A DNA stretch of 64,000 nucleotides from Polaribacter sp. BAL334. GTDB taxonomy: Bacteria; Bacteroidota; Bacteroidia; Flavobacteriales; Flavobacteriaceae. Every line of letters starts with the position of its first letter. Position 1 is the first letter of the stretch. Below the pieces are notes generated by a model. That model ran no database searches. It was not told where the DNA came from and was given only the letters and a program-made list of their open reading frames with translations. Positions 55,299-64,000 of the stretch are shown here, piece after piece. The stretch lies in NCBI RefSeq assembly GCF_015767435.1, contig NZ_JADWOV010000285.1:1-64000 (forward strand). The letters run 5' to 3'. The position numbers were made by a program, and so were the translations under genes.

Positions 55299-55862
55299 AT
55301 GGAAATATTAGAAAATTTAGAGCCATTACTCAGAACTTTTTGGTTTGTGGCAATTCCGTCAAGTGTTATTTTTATCATTCAAACAATCTTAACTTTTGTG
55401 GGTGGTGATGCTTCTGATGGATTAGAAGCTGATTTTGATGGAGATTTAAGCGGTACAGAAACTCCGTTTCAACTATTCTCATTGAGAAACTTAATCAACT
55501 TTTTATTGGGATTTAGTTGGACAGGAATTTCTTTTTATGAAACCATTTCCAACAGCCTTTTACTGATTTTTATTTCATTAGTTGTAGGAATCTTGTTTGT
55601 GTATCTGTTTTTTATCATCATCAATCAAGTGCAAAAATTGGCAGAAGACAATTCATTCAAAATAACAGATACATTGCATAAAACAGCGGATGTGTATCTG
55701 ACAATTCCCGAAAATAAATCAGGCAAAGGCAAAATCATGATTAGTGTAAAAGGCGCTTTTCATGAATTGGATGCCATGACCGAAAATGAAAAAATTCCCT
55801 CAGGAAAAGTAGTAAAAGTAATCAGAATAGAAGATCGTATTTTAATCGTAGAAACCCTTTAA
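55299..55862 (+). CDS. NfeD-like membrane protein with OB-fold (YqiJ type)
   Basis: 187 residues from ATG 55299 (a TTG three codons earlier is possible). Three membrane helices (about 12-32, 62-82 and 88-112), then an OB-fold domain (about 130-187; GKGKIMISVKGAFHELDAM, VVKVIRIEDRILIVE). NfeD-like proteins pair with flotillins; the flotillin gene follows after 9 bases. Confidence 0.88.
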   Translation: MEILENLEPLLRTFWFVAIPSSVIFIIQTILTFVGGDASDGLEADFDGDLSGTETPFQLFSLRNLINFLLGFSWTGISFYETISNSLLLIFISLVVGILFVYLFFIIINQVQKLAEDNSFKITDTLHKTADVYLTIPENKSGKGKIMISVKGAFHELDAMTENEKIPSGKVVKVIRIEDRILIVETL

Positions 55863-55871
55863 TCCACTCAT

Positions 55872-57395
55872 ATGTTTTCACCCATCATTATTATTATAGT
55901 TGCCGCAGTTGTACTTTTTGTAACTATATCTGCCTTAGTTTCAAGATACAAACGTTGTCCTTCCGACAAAATATTGGTTATTTATGGACGAACAGGAGGT
56001 TCATCAGCAAAATGTGTGCATGGTGGAGGGGCTTTTATTTGGCCGGTAATTCAGGATTATGCTTTTTTGGATTTAAAACCTTTGTCAATTGAAGCAAATT
56101 TAACGAATGCACTGAGCCGTCAAAACATTCGAGTAGATGTTCCTTGTCGTTTTACAATTGCCATTTCTACAGAATCTGATAGTATGAATACAGCTGCTGA
56201 ACGACTTTTAGGATTGACGTCTGAGCAAATTCAAGAATTGGCAAAAGACATTTTGTTTGGTCAATTGCGTTTGGTGATTGCCACGATGACCATTGAAGAA
56301 ATCAACTCTGATCGTGATAAATTTTTGGATAATATCTCTAAAAATGTGGATAGCGAATTGAAAAAAATCGGTTTGAAATTGATAAACGTAAACGTAACAG
56401 ATATCAAAGACGAATCAGGATATATAGAAGCTTTAGGAAAAGAAGCAGCTGCGAAAGCCATCAACGAAGCGAAAATTAGTGTAGCTGAGCAAGAAAAAAT
56501 TGGGGAAACAGGAAAGGCAATGGCAGACAGAGAAAAAGATACTCAAATTGCTGAAACACATAGAGATAGAGATGTAAAAATTGCCATCACCCAAAAAGAC
56601 AAAGAAATTAGTATTGCCACTGCAGTAAGAGATGAAACTATTGGAAAAGCAGAAGCCGCAAGAGATACAAGAGTAAAAACATCCGAAGCAAATGCGCTTG
56701 CCATCCAAGGAGAAAACGAAGCGAAAATTGCGATTGCACAATCTGAGGCAAACAGAAGAGAAAAAGAAGCAGAAGCTTTGAGAACTGCGTTGGCATCAGA
56801 AAAAGTACAACAAGCAAAAGCATTGGAAGAATCGTATGTTGCTGAGCAAAAAGCCGAATTAGCGCGTTCTGAAAGAGAGCGTTCTACACAAATTGCGAAT
56901 ATTGTAGTACCAGCAGAAATTGCCAAACAAAGAGCCATTATTGAAGCACAAGCTGCTGCAGAAACAATCAGAGAAAACGCAAAAGGGGAAGCAGATGCTA
57001 TTTTTGCGAAAATGGAAGCAGAAGCAAATGGACTTTTTGAAATATTGACAAAACAAGCACAAGGATATAAAGATGTGGTGGCAGCAGCAGGAGGTGACCC
57101 AAACAAAGCGTTTCAGTTATTGTTGATTGAAAAATTGCCTGAATTGGTAAGAACGCAAGTAGAAGCTGTGAAAAACATTAAAATTGATAAAATCACTGTG
57201 TGGGATTCAGGAAATGGACAAGGTGAAAATGGGAATTCGTCCACTGCAAATTTTGTTTCAGGAATGATGAAAACAGTGCCACCTTTGAATGATTTGTTCA
57301 ATATGGCAGGATTGAATTTGCCAAGTTTCTTAAAAGGAGCAGAAAATCAAACAAAAGAAAGTTCGGAAACAACGGATGAGGTTAAGGAATCTTAA
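55872..57395 (+). CDS. Flotillin-like SPFH protein (YqiK type)
   Basis: 507 residues. N-terminal membrane helix (IIIIIVAAVVLFVTISALV), SPFH domain (about 30-200), then a long Ala/Glu-rich coiled coil (about 195-400) with repeats such as EAKIAIAQSEANRREKEAEA, and a variable Asn/Ser-rich tail. Flotillins scaffold membrane microdomains and affect fluidity and secretion. Intact pair with the NfeD-like protein. Confidence 0.95.
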   Translation: MFSPIIIIIVAAVVLFVTISALVSRYKRCPSDKILVIYGRTGGSSAKCVHGGGAFIWPVIQDYAFLDLKPLSIEANLTNALSRQNIRVDVPCRFTIAISTESDSMNTAAERLLGLTSEQIQELAKDILFGQLRLVIATMTIEEINSDRDKFLDNISKNVDSELKKIGLKLINVNVTDIKDESGYIEALGKEAAAKAINEAKISVAEQEKIGETGKAMADREKDTQIAETHRDRDVKIAITQKDKEISIATAVRDETIGKAEAARDTRVKTSEANALAIQGENEAKIAIAQSEANRREKEAEALRTALASEKVQQAKALEESYVAEQKAELARSERERSTQIANIVVPAEIAKQRAIIEAQAAAETIRENAKGEADAIFAKMEAEANGLFEILTKQAQGYKDVVAAAGGDPNKAFQLLLIEKLPELVRTQVEAVKNIKIDKITVWDSGNGQGENGNSSTANFVSGMMKTVPPLNDLFNMAGLNLPSFLKGAENQTKESSETTDEVKES

Positions 57396-57403
57396 TTTTA
57401 ACC

Positions 57404-57540
57404 TGTTGTGTAATTGAATTTTAAAATAAAATTGCCACGAATTCACGGATTTTCATCAATGATAAAAACAGTTATTGTGATGAAATCCTTACAATTTGTG
57501 AATTCGTGGCAAATAATAAATTTTACCCAATAGGTAATTA
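57404..57540 (+). repeat. MITE-1 copy c (shortened)
   Basis: Inverted ends at 57432-57446 and 57498-57512 (TTGCCACGAATTCAC/GTGAATTCGTGGC, one mismatch); about 40 bases of the middle seen in copies a and b are missing. Flank GTGTAATTGAATTTTAAAAT is shared; the other edge ends CCCAATAG. Between flotillin and the pyruvate-kinase-like gene. Confidence 0.8.
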
Positions 57541-57636
57541 CCTAAACCAATAAAACAAACGACTTCATCTCTTTAAAACAGTTGATCAGTCTCTTATCTT
57601 TTGTCTATTCTCTTTTGTCTACTTCAAAAACTACAA

Positions 57637-59139
57637 TTACGAATTGATTTTCTTAACAAAACGTTTTGCAATATTCAGCGCACGTAATTCGTCTTTTTTC
57701 TTGAAAGAATGTTCTTCCATTCGTGTGAGAATATCTTTCAAAACTTTGATAGTTTCCAAAATATAAGGGCCTTTATTGAGCATGACACATTCTGCTTTCA
57801 CTGACAATGCAGCGTCACTGATTTCTGCTCTTGTAGGGATGCCCGTTTTCGCCAAATTATCCAACACTTGTGTAGCCCAAATAACAGGAACGTGAGCAGC
57901 TTCGCACAACCAAAGAATTTGATTTTGTACTTCCGAAATTCGTTCAAAACCAATTTCTACAGCCAAATCTCCACGTGCAATCATCACACCTATTTTGTTG
58001 CGTTCCATGCCTTTTAGGAGAATATCAGGCAAGTTTTCGAATGCTTCTTTATTTTCTATTTTAAAAACAATGCCCACATCTTTTGCATTGTTTTTTTGCA
58101 AAGCTTCATATAATTGACGCACATCTTCGCTATTTCGCACAAACGAATATCCAATAATATCTGCATATTTACAGGCAAATGGCAGCACTTCCATATCTTG
58201 TTCTGTCAAAGCAGGAAGACTCAGTTTGGTGTTTGGTAAGTTGATTCCTTTATAAGAACCCAACTTGGTTTTATAGCATTCCGTAATTTTCAACACCAAA
58301 TAATGATTGTTTTTTTCAATCACTTTTGTTTTGATCATTCCGTCATCAAACAGCAAAGAATCTCCAATTTGAGTTTCGTCCACCACTTGCTCAAGCACCA
58401 CTTCAACTATTTTTTTGTGTTTTTTTAAGAAAGAAGTATCAAAGGAAATGGAAGCTTTGTGTAGGATGATTTTTTCGCCAACTTCAATGCTTATTTTATC
58501 TTTTATTTTACCGTCTTTACTTTTGTGCGCTATTTTTGAAGTTCTCAGTTTAGGTCCTGACAAATCAATATAAATCTGTATTTTTTGGGCAGTTTCTTTT
58601 TCAACACTTTTAATATTCTCAACCATTTTTTTCCAGATGGACTCATCACCATGACCTAAATTTATTCGGGCAATTTTCATTCCGTGAGCAACCATTTTTT
58701 GAATCAATTCTTTGTCTTCAGCAGTTTCATCAGGCAAGGTGACCATAATAACAGCTCTTTTTTCTTTACTACCTTGGTTAAATAATTGTGCTGTATGCTC
58801 TTTGATCAATCGCATGCTATTGGTATAGCCAATGATGTCCACATTTTTATCGATTTCAAAAGGTGAGTTTTGGATAAGATGAATATTTCGAACCACGCTA
58901 TATAAATTGCTATACACATAACCCTCTCCAGAACGTAAAGACGAAATGCCCAAATCGGACAACATACCATGATAGGATCTCAAATCTTTGCTTCTCAAAA
59001 TCAAATAGCGCAGTAAGTTTTTGGCACTTAACTTATATTTTTCATCCACATGAAGCGTTAATTTATTGATAAGTGCTTCACTAGCATTCAGCTCTAAAAG
59101 TAGTTGCGACAATTCTTTTTCTAATCGTTGAATATCCAT
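57637..59139 (-). CDS. Pyruvate-kinase-like protein with N-terminal extension
   Basis: 500 residues. The first 120 residues are a helical extension without match to pyruvate kinase. The barrel follows: VIMVTLPDE, ARINLGHGDE, YIDLSGPKLRTS, catalytic lysine in VFKIENKEAF, MIARGDLAVEIGFE and ATQVLDNLAKTGIPTRAE. The usual C-terminal allosteric domain is absent. Whether it makes pyruvate is uncertain: the core residues stay, but neighbours differ (GDLAVE for GDLGVE). An unlinked true pyk would be expected elsewhere. Confidence 0.85.
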   Translation of the reverse strand: MDIQRLEKELSQLLLELNASEALINKLTLHVDEKYKLSAKNLLRYLILRSKDLRSYHGMLSDLGISSLRSGEGYVYSNLYSVVRNIHLIQNSPFEIDKNVDIIGYTNSMRLIKEHTAQLFNQGSKEKRAVIMVTLPDETAEDKELIQKMVAHGMKIARINLGHGDESIWKKMVENIKSVEKETAQKIQIYIDLSGPKLRTSKIAHKSKDGKIKDKISIEVGEKIILHKASISFDTSFLKKHKKIVEVVLEQVVDETQIGDSLLFDDGMIKTKVIEKNNHYLVLKITECYKTKLGSYKGINLPNTKLSLPALTEQDMEVLPFACKYADIIGYSFVRNSEDVRQLYEALQKNNAKDVGIVFKIENKEAFENLPDILLKGMERNKIGVMIARGDLAVEIGFERISEVQNQILWLCEAAHVPVIWATQVLDNLAKTGIPTRAEISDAALSVKAECVMLNKGPYILETIKVLKDILTRMEEHSFKKKDELRALNIAKRFVKKINS

Positions 59140-59229
59140 TTTTTACAATTGTAAGTAATTCGTTTGACAACGTAAAGAAATGTATTAATTGTCAATTGTA
59201 TATTATGAAATTATGAAATTTTATTGGGT

Positions 59230-59379
59230 TCAGAATTGTGAATTGGAATGTGAAATTGGAAAGGTTTCTGATGTTTTTTTTGAATACTGTAAGCTCTTGT
59301 TTCTTTTGTTAAAGTAATCAAGGATTTCTTGTAGTTGAATTTCTGATAATTTTGTCCAAATTACATTTCGTTCAACCAT
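59230..59379 (-). pseudogene. Truncated RelE-family toxin
   Basis: Minus-strand frame of 49 codons beginning MVERNVIWTKLSEIQLQEIL, then DYFNKRNKSLQYSKK, the opening of a RelE/ParE toxin. It then meets a run of eight A and turns into unrelated sequence (TSETFPISHSNSQF) before a stop. It overlaps the antitoxin stop by 19 bases, the usual arrangement. The catalytic C-terminus is gone; neither frame after the A-run restores it. Confidence 0.65.
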
Positions 59380-59597
59380 TCTGATACTTTTTGATCCATT
59401 TCTGATTGCGAAATTACAATTCCTTTTTTTCCTTCTGAACTCGCAAAAAGTAGTTCTTGCTCTAATTCTGGAGAAATTTCAATAAACGATTCTTTTTTAT
59501 TGTAATCTAAGATTGTCTTGATAGCAATAAGAAACTCAGTATCATCAATCCTTGAAATTCGGTGAATTAATTCTTGTTTCAATTCAATTGTATTCAT
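59361..59597 (-). CDS. Antitoxin of a decayed RelE-type pair
   Basis: 78 residues: helical N-terminus (LKQELIHRISRIDDTEFLIAIK) and C-terminal VISQSEMDQKVSEWLNEM, as in many Bacteroidota RelE antitoxins. Intact although its toxin is truncated. Confidence 0.75.
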   Translation of the reverse strand: MNTIELKQELIHRISRIDDTEFLIAIKTILDYNKKESFIEISPELEQELLFASSEGKKGIVISQSEMDQKVSEWLNEM

Positions 59598-59676
59598 TTT
59601 TTTGTTTTAAATCCATTATAAAGTTACAAAATTTAATGAACTAATTATTGTAAACCTCAACATTTAAAATCCTTCT

Positions 59677-60969
59677 TTACAACTCATTCACTCGTTTGTT
59701 TTGCGCTTGCATAAATTGAATTTGTTTTGGTTCGCCAATAACTTGCCTTTGGTAGATGCTTGTATGCCCTGAAAGTAAATAGGAAACTACACACCCAATG
59801 GCTACAAAAACCCCACATTCTATGCCAAATAATTCAATGGCCATGAACGTGCACGCAATAGGTGTATTGGTTGCTCCTGCAAAAACCGCTACAAATCCCA
59901 TTCCAGCCAACAATGCTGTGGGTAGTGGAATAAACAAACTCAAAGCACTGCCTAAAGTGGCTCCAATAAAAAATAAGGGCGTCACTTCTCCACCTTTAAA
60001 TCCAGCAGCTAATGTAAGTATGGTAAATGCCATTTTGATGGCAAAATCATACATGGGCAATTGCGTTTCAAAAGAGGCTACAATCGTAGGAATTCCCAAT
60101 CCAATATACTTGGTAGTTCCTATTGCAAAAACAGCAACAGCCACCAAAATCCCACCAATCAACGGACGAAATGGAGGATAGGTGATTCGCTTTTTAAACA
60201 CATCAGTGGTGATGTGCATGAATTTACTAAACGTGGCTGCACAAATTCCAAAGACAATTCCTGCAGCAATGGCATATAAAATTGTGGTAATAGAAACAGA
60301 AGGAATGCTATCAATGTAATAGGAGGTATGTGGTGTTTCCCAAAGTTTGGTGACAATATCAGCAAAAATCGCCGTAACAAATGCCGGAAAAATAGCGCTG
60401 TAACTGATTTTCCCAATCAAGAAAAACTCTAACGCAAAGATTGCACCTGCCAATGGCGTTCCAAAAACAGACCCAAATCCACCAGCAACAGCAGCAATCA
60501 ATAGTATTTTTCGGTCTTCTGTTGATAAGCGCAATGGTTTGCTAAACTGGTCTGCAATAGCGCCAGCCATTTGCAATGCAGTGCCTTCACGTCCTGCAGA
60601 ACCTCCCAAAAAGTGAGTGATGATGGTGCCTGCATACACAAAAGGGGCCATGATAAACGGAATCGTTTTTTGAGGCGCATGAATGGTATCAATCAACAAA
60701 TTGTTTCCAGCAACCACTTCTTTCCCATAATAATGATAGACCAATCCAATTCCCAAACCTCCAATGGGCAATAAGGCAATAATCCAAAGATGATTTTCAC
60801 GAAAATCAGTTGCCCAATCCAATGATTGTAAAAAACCCGCAGAAGCACTTCCAATCAAAAGACCTAAACAAAGGCTGATGAATGTCCATTTGAAAATAAA
60901 AAGTGTGGCAGGATATTTTTTCAATTTTGAAAGAACATTTTTTTGGGTTGATGTTTTTGGTTGTTGCAT
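59677..60969 (-). CDS. ClC-family chloride channel/antiporter
   Basis: 430 residues, more than ten membrane segments. Anion-path motifs GGSAGREGTALQ (GREGx), GSVFGTPLAGAIFALEF and GGEVTPLFFIGAT are present. ClC proteins move chloride, or fluoride, across the inner membrane. The first GSGIP-type motif is not obvious, so selectivity cannot be assigned. Monocistronic. Confidence 0.92.
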   Translation of the reverse strand: MQQPKTSTQKNVLSKLKKYPATLFIFKWTFISLCLGLLIGSASAGFLQSLDWATDFRENHLWIIALLPIGGLGIGLVYHYYGKEVVAGNNLLIDTIHAPQKTIPFIMAPFVYAGTIITHFLGGSAGREGTALQMAGAIADQFSKPLRLSTEDRKILLIAAVAGGFGSVFGTPLAGAIFALEFFLIGKISYSAIFPAFVTAIFADIVTKLWETPHTSYYIDSIPSVSITTILYAIAAGIVFGICAATFSKFMHITTDVFKKRITYPPFRPLIGGILVAVAVFAIGTTKYIGLGIPTIVASFETQLPMYDFAIKMAFTILTLAAGFKGGEVTPLFFIGATLGSALSLFIPLPTALLAGMGFVAVFAGATNTPIACTFMAIELFGIECGVFVAIGCVVSYLLSGHTSIYQRQVIGEPKQIQFMQAQNKRVNEL

Positions 60970-61085
60970 GTATTTCCTGATTGCGATTTTATGATTTTTA
61001 TGTTAATCTTGGTTGTTGAGCATACTCTTTTCGCTAGTAAGCAAAAATCCAGCAATAAGTTTTTTACGTTATTGGCTGAAGTATT

Positions 61086-61706
61086 TTATTCGTTTTTCCA
61101 ATTTATTTCTGTCGCAATTTCCTCAAATGTGTAATTCCCAAATTTTAATATTTCTCCTTTTTCATTTATAATTCCATGTTGAGCACATTTAATCGAAAAA
61201 TGATTACACCCATTTTCGTGTTTTTCCTTTTCCCAATATTCTTTTTCGCATTTTTTTCCAAATATTGCTCTGTTATTTTGAAATGAAGTAATTACTTCAA
61301 ATTGAGGTTTTATTATAATTTCTCCTTTTTCATTAGCAAAACCAATTTTATCATTTTTGTCAATTATTCTGATTTTATTCTCTATTAAATTGTCAGGTGA
61401 AGGTTCTCCATTTACAGAATTATAAACTTTAAAAAGGATTTTTTCATTAGAGTCAATTGCTGACCAACCAGATTCTCCTTTTATTCCGAAAACAGCAAAG
61501 TGTTTCAAAGAATTTTCTGTTAAAAAAGCATAATATTTTGACGTATCAAGTTCGTGTAAAATATTTTCTTTTTCATCAACAAGATAATATTGATTTACTG
61601 TTTCATATTTTTCCTCAATCTTTACTTTAAATTTCTTCTGACAATAACTATTGATTGAGAAAAAAATTAATGTAATAAGTACAATGCTTGATTTCAGGTT
61701 TCTCAC
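61086..61706 (-). CDS. Secreted WG-repeat-like protein
   Basis: 206 residues with a signal peptide (to about 22, INSYCQ). KIGFANEKGEIIIKPQFEVI is a WG/KWG-type repeat, with a weaker second copy near the end (QHGIINEKGEIL). WG repeats form beta-meander folds of unknown role. Two cysteines (KKCEKEYWE, NGCNHFSIKCAQ) may bridge. Likely periplasmic. Confidence 0.75.
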   Translation of the reverse strand: MRNLKSSIVLITLIFFSINSYCQKKFKVKIEEKYETVNQYYLVDEKENILHELDTSKYYAFLTENSLKHFAVFGIKGESGWSAIDSNEKILFKVYNSVNGEPSPDNLIENKIRIIDKNDKIGFANEKGEIIIKPQFEVITSFQNNRAIFGKKCEKEYWEKEKHENGCNHFSIKCAQHGIINEKGEILKFGNYTFEEIATEINWKNE

Positions 61707-61929
61707 TTGCGTTTAGTTTATATTACAGCCAAATATTTAATAGGCGCAGGTTTATGTAACTTTTTTAGGTTTTATAAAACTTCTATAAAATCTATCAATT
61801 ACAAGATGATACTTAAAAAGCGCTTCTATTTCAAGCGAATATATAAAAAAGCATAGAATTAAAATGTAGTTTTTATGCGAATTATTCTTTTATGACTAGC
61901 TTTGTAGTATCATTTTCAATCCAACACTC

Positions 61930-62547
61930 GTGCACTGTCCACTTTGCGAAAACTTGTTAGAACATCCCATAGATGCTTTTTACTTTCATTGCCAAACCTG
62001 TGATGCGTATGTAAAAGACAATGCGTTTTATTTGGATGAACATCAGGAAAAAGAACGCTATGAAATTCATAATAATGATGTAAATGATGTTGGATATCAG
62101 CAATTTACATCACCAATCACCAATTATATTTTAGAAAAGTATTCGCCAAATCAGTTGGGTTTAGATTTTGGTTGTGGCACAGGACCTGTGATTAGCAAAC
62201 AGTTGCATGACCAACATTACCGAGTGAAATTGTACGATCCTTATTTTTTTACAGATGAATCTTACCTCAATTTTCAATACGATTACATTTTTAGTTGTGA
62301 GGTTTTTGAACATTTTTACCATCCAAAACAAGAAATTGAAAAATTGTTACGTCTTTTGAAAACATCAGGAAGATTGCTAATTATGACACATTTGTATGAT
62401 GGTGTGATTGCTTTTCCCAATTGGTATTATCGCAAAGACCCAACACACGTTTTTATATATACTTCCAAAACGATTGCTTATATTGCTGAAAAATATCAAT
62501 TGCATATCGAGTTTCAAAATAACAGATTCTTCATACTTCAAAAATGA
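61930..62547 (+). CDS. Class I SAM methyltransferase with zinc ribbon
   Basis: 205 residues from a GTG start. N-terminal CPLC and CQTC make a zinc ribbon; SAM motif LDFGCGTGPVIS near residue 78, then EVFEHFYHP and LIMTHLYDG. The substrate is not known. Its stop overlaps the transporter start by 4 bases (ATGA), so the two are coupled. Confidence 0.88.
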   Translation: MHCPLCENLLEHPIDAFYFHCQTCDAYVKDNAFYLDEHQEKERYEIHNNDVNDVGYQQFTSPITNYILEKYSPNQLGLDFGCGTGPVISKQLHDQHYRVKLYDPYFFTDESYLNFQYDYIFSCEVFEHFYHPKQEIEKLLRLLKTSGRLLIMTHLYDGVIAFPNWYYRKDPTHVFIYTSKTIAYIAEKYQLHIEFQNNRFFILQK

Positions 62548-63413
62548 GCCAAGAACAATCAGCCATAAAAACCACTTATTTTAGTATTGTAAGCAATACC
62601 ATTTTGGCAATTGTAAAAGGATTGGCAGGGTTTTTCGGGAATTCGTATGCCTTGATTGCAGATGCTATTGAATCCACTACAGATATTTTTTCATCCTTAT
62701 TGGTGTTGTTTGGTTTGAAATATGCCAAACGTCCTGCTGATAAAAATCATCCTTATGGACATGGAAAAATAGAACCTTTGATCACGTTTTTGGTGGTTGT
62801 TTTTTTAGTAATCTCCGCAGGAATCATCGCTCATGAAAGTATCCAAAACATTCAAATTCCTCATAAATCGCCCAAATCATGGACATTGATGGTTTTGGGA
62901 ATCATCATTTTATGGAAAGAAATTTCCTACAGAATTGTCATCAAAAAAAGCAAAGAAATCAACAGTTCTTCTTTAAAAGCAGATGCTTGGCACCATAGAA
63001 GTGATGCAATAACTTCGGTCATGGCATTTATCGGAATTTCGATTGCGTTGATTTTTGGAGAAGGGTATGAAACTGCAGATGATTGGGCTGCATTGTTAGC
63101 ATCAGGATTTATTTTATACAATAGTTATTTGATTTTTAGACCGGCTTTGGGTGAAATCATGGACGAGCATTTGTATGATGATTTATTGGCGGAAATCAGA
63201 AAAAAATCTACAGAAGTTCAGGGAGTTTTAGATACAGAAAAATGTTTTATTCGCAAAGCAGGTATGAAATTTCATATTGATTTGCATATCATTGTGGATG
63301 CAAAAATCACAGTGAAAGAGGGTCATGACATTGCGCATGCCTTGAAAGATTATTTGAAGAACAATATAGATGGCATTGGACAGGTTTTGATTCATGTTGA
63401 GCCGAATGAATAA
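62544..63413 (+). CDS. Cation diffusion facilitator transporter
   Basis: 289 residues, six membrane helices in the first 200. Metal site helices show ADAIESTTD (helix 2) and AWHHRSDAITS (helix 5); HPYGHGKIE is the usual loop. The C-terminal cytoplasmic domain (about 205-289) is ferredoxin-like. It exports Zn, Fe, Mn or similar ions; specificity unknown. Confidence 0.94.
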   Translation: MSQEQSAIKTTYFSIVSNTILAIVKGLAGFFGNSYALIADAIESTTDIFSSLLVLFGLKYAKRPADKNHPYGHGKIEPLITFLVVVFLVISAGIIAHESIQNIQIPHKSPKSWTLMVLGIIILWKEISYRIVIKKSKEINSSSLKADAWHHRSDAITSVMAFIGISIALIFGEGYETADDWAALLASGFILYNSYLIFRPALGEIMDEHLYDDLLAEIRKKSTEVQGVLDTEKCFIRKAGMKFHIDLHIIVDAKITVKEGHDIAHALKDYLKNNIDGIGQVLIHVEPNE

Positions 63414-63419
63414 TTTTTT

Positions 63420-63599
63420 GTTATCATGATATTATTGAATAGTAACATAAATTTTTTTGCCACAAATTCACAATTTTTCAATTATTCATCACAATAATTG
63501 TTTTCATCTTTGATGAAAATTTGAATTTATTGGATTCATGTTCATAAAAAATTCTTGAATTCGTGGCAAAACATTTTAAAATTCAATTACTCCCAATAG
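63420..63599 (-). repeat. MITE-1 copy d (inverted orientation)
   Basis: Ends TTGCCACAAATTCAC (63457-63471) and TGAATTCGTGGCAA (63556-63569); the interior matches copies a and b reversed, including the CATCTTTGATG hairpin. Outer edge ATTTTAAAATTCAATTAC with CCCAATAG. Confidence 0.8.
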
Positions 63600-63808
63600 T
63601 TTAATTCATAAACTGCTTTTTACGGTATATCATTTTCTTATTGATAGATCTTATTTGTATAAGGTTTGTCTATATGATTATAAAAAACAAGAAAGAAAAA
63701 ACACTGCTAGGTCAATCAAAATCCTTAAATTTACAACTCATTTTAGAGATTTCAGAAAGTATTTTTTTCAAAGAAATAGAGTATAAGTTTAACCAAAATA
63801 AAAATAAT

Positions 63809-64000
63809 ATGAATCAATCAGGAGCCGCAAAATGCCCTTTTGGACATGGAGCGAACACCACAAAAGAAACCAATTCAGTAACAGATTGGTGGCCTAAAAA
63901 TATCAATTTAGATATTTTACATCAGCATGATACCAAAACGAATCCTTTAGGAGAAGAGTTCAGTTACAAAGAGGCTTTTGAAAAATTAGATTTAGAAGCA
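63809..64000 (+). CDS. katG: Catalase-peroxidase, N-terminal part (runs off the window)
   Basis: 64 codons are visible from ATG 63809. [14 protein letters not shown] and [20 protein letters not shown] then [11 protein letters not shown] are the diagnostic opening of KatG, a bifunctional haem enzyme that removes hydrogen peroxide. The same frame is open upstream to an ATG at 63674, but those 45 residues do not look like KatG. The active site lies beyond the window. Confidence 0.93.
   Translation, partial: MNQSGAAKCPFGHGANTTKETNSVTDWWPKNINLDILHQHDTKTNPLGEEFSYKEAFEKLDLEA

Noticed and set aside
56543..57106. ORF of 187 codons opposite the flotillin gene
   Set aside because: Ala/Ser/Phe-rich antisense shadow of the coiled coil; no independent signals.
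63674..63808. 45-residue N-terminal extension of katG in the same open frame
   Set aside because: The sequence is AT-driven and unlike KatG; the known N-terminus begins at 63809.

Overview
The window looks like a chromosome segment of a pigmented, probably marine, member of the Flavobacteriaceae (Bacteroidota). The reasons are very AT-rich DNA, absence of Shine-Dalgarno sequences, promoters with the Bacteroidota -7 box TAnnTTTG, several TTG/GTG starts, and family-specific content: 2TM-domain proteins, DUF6090, the degenerate RibB/RibA fusion, the succinylornithine-type ArgF, and a crtI-crtB-crtZ-crtY zeaxanthin cluster behind a CarH-like regulator. The species cannot be read from the sequence.

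Layout. 1-930: tail of an unknown gene, a folded attC-like repeat, and a one-gene secreted cassette. 1072-7756 (minus): a housekeeping block for riboflavin, LptF/G permease, LolA, FtsK, DgkA and Tpx. 7846-18890: MATE exporter, membrane proteins, release factor 2, a secreted zinc metalloprotease, threonine aldolase, and an ECF sigma factor with a membrane partner. 19009-25013 (plus): carotenoid locus, interrupted by a HepT/MntA toxin-antitoxin pair. 25010-33936 (minus): a complete arginine operon (GNAT-argG-argC-proC-argD-argF-argB-argE-argH). 34962-40608: LytS/LytTR signalling genes with 2TM proteins and a near-identical tract shared by two response regulators. 40747: tRNA-Ala(GGC) followed by two copies of its 3' end. 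41183-46843: choloylglycine-hydrolase-family enzyme, ParDE, a GH26-like hydrolase, a nonsense-interrupted AbiEii-type gene, and an SRAP protein.

47051-53103 (minus): a type I restriction-modification locus (hsdR, four-helix-suffix gene, hsdM, hsdS), the four-helix gene carrying its own inverted repeats. 53104-55290 is the strangest stretch: TTTTAGG-rich DNA, six units of a 22-bp repeat built on the palindrome GCAGTACTGC, a HU-like gene, a candidate terminated small RNA, a nested GAAGGC/AAAGGC hexamer array, and a 17-bp tandem array. 55299-64000: NfeD-like protein with flotillin, a pyruvate-kinase-like protein, a decayed toxin-antitoxin pair, ClC channel, WG-repeat protein, methyltransferase, CDF transporter, and the start of katG.

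Two families of short inverted-repeat (MITE-like) elements are scattered between genes, one nested in the other near 42.8 kb. A third dispersed repeat occurs twice. They explain most of the longer non-coding gaps. I see no IS transposase, prophage, rRNA operon or CRISPR array.
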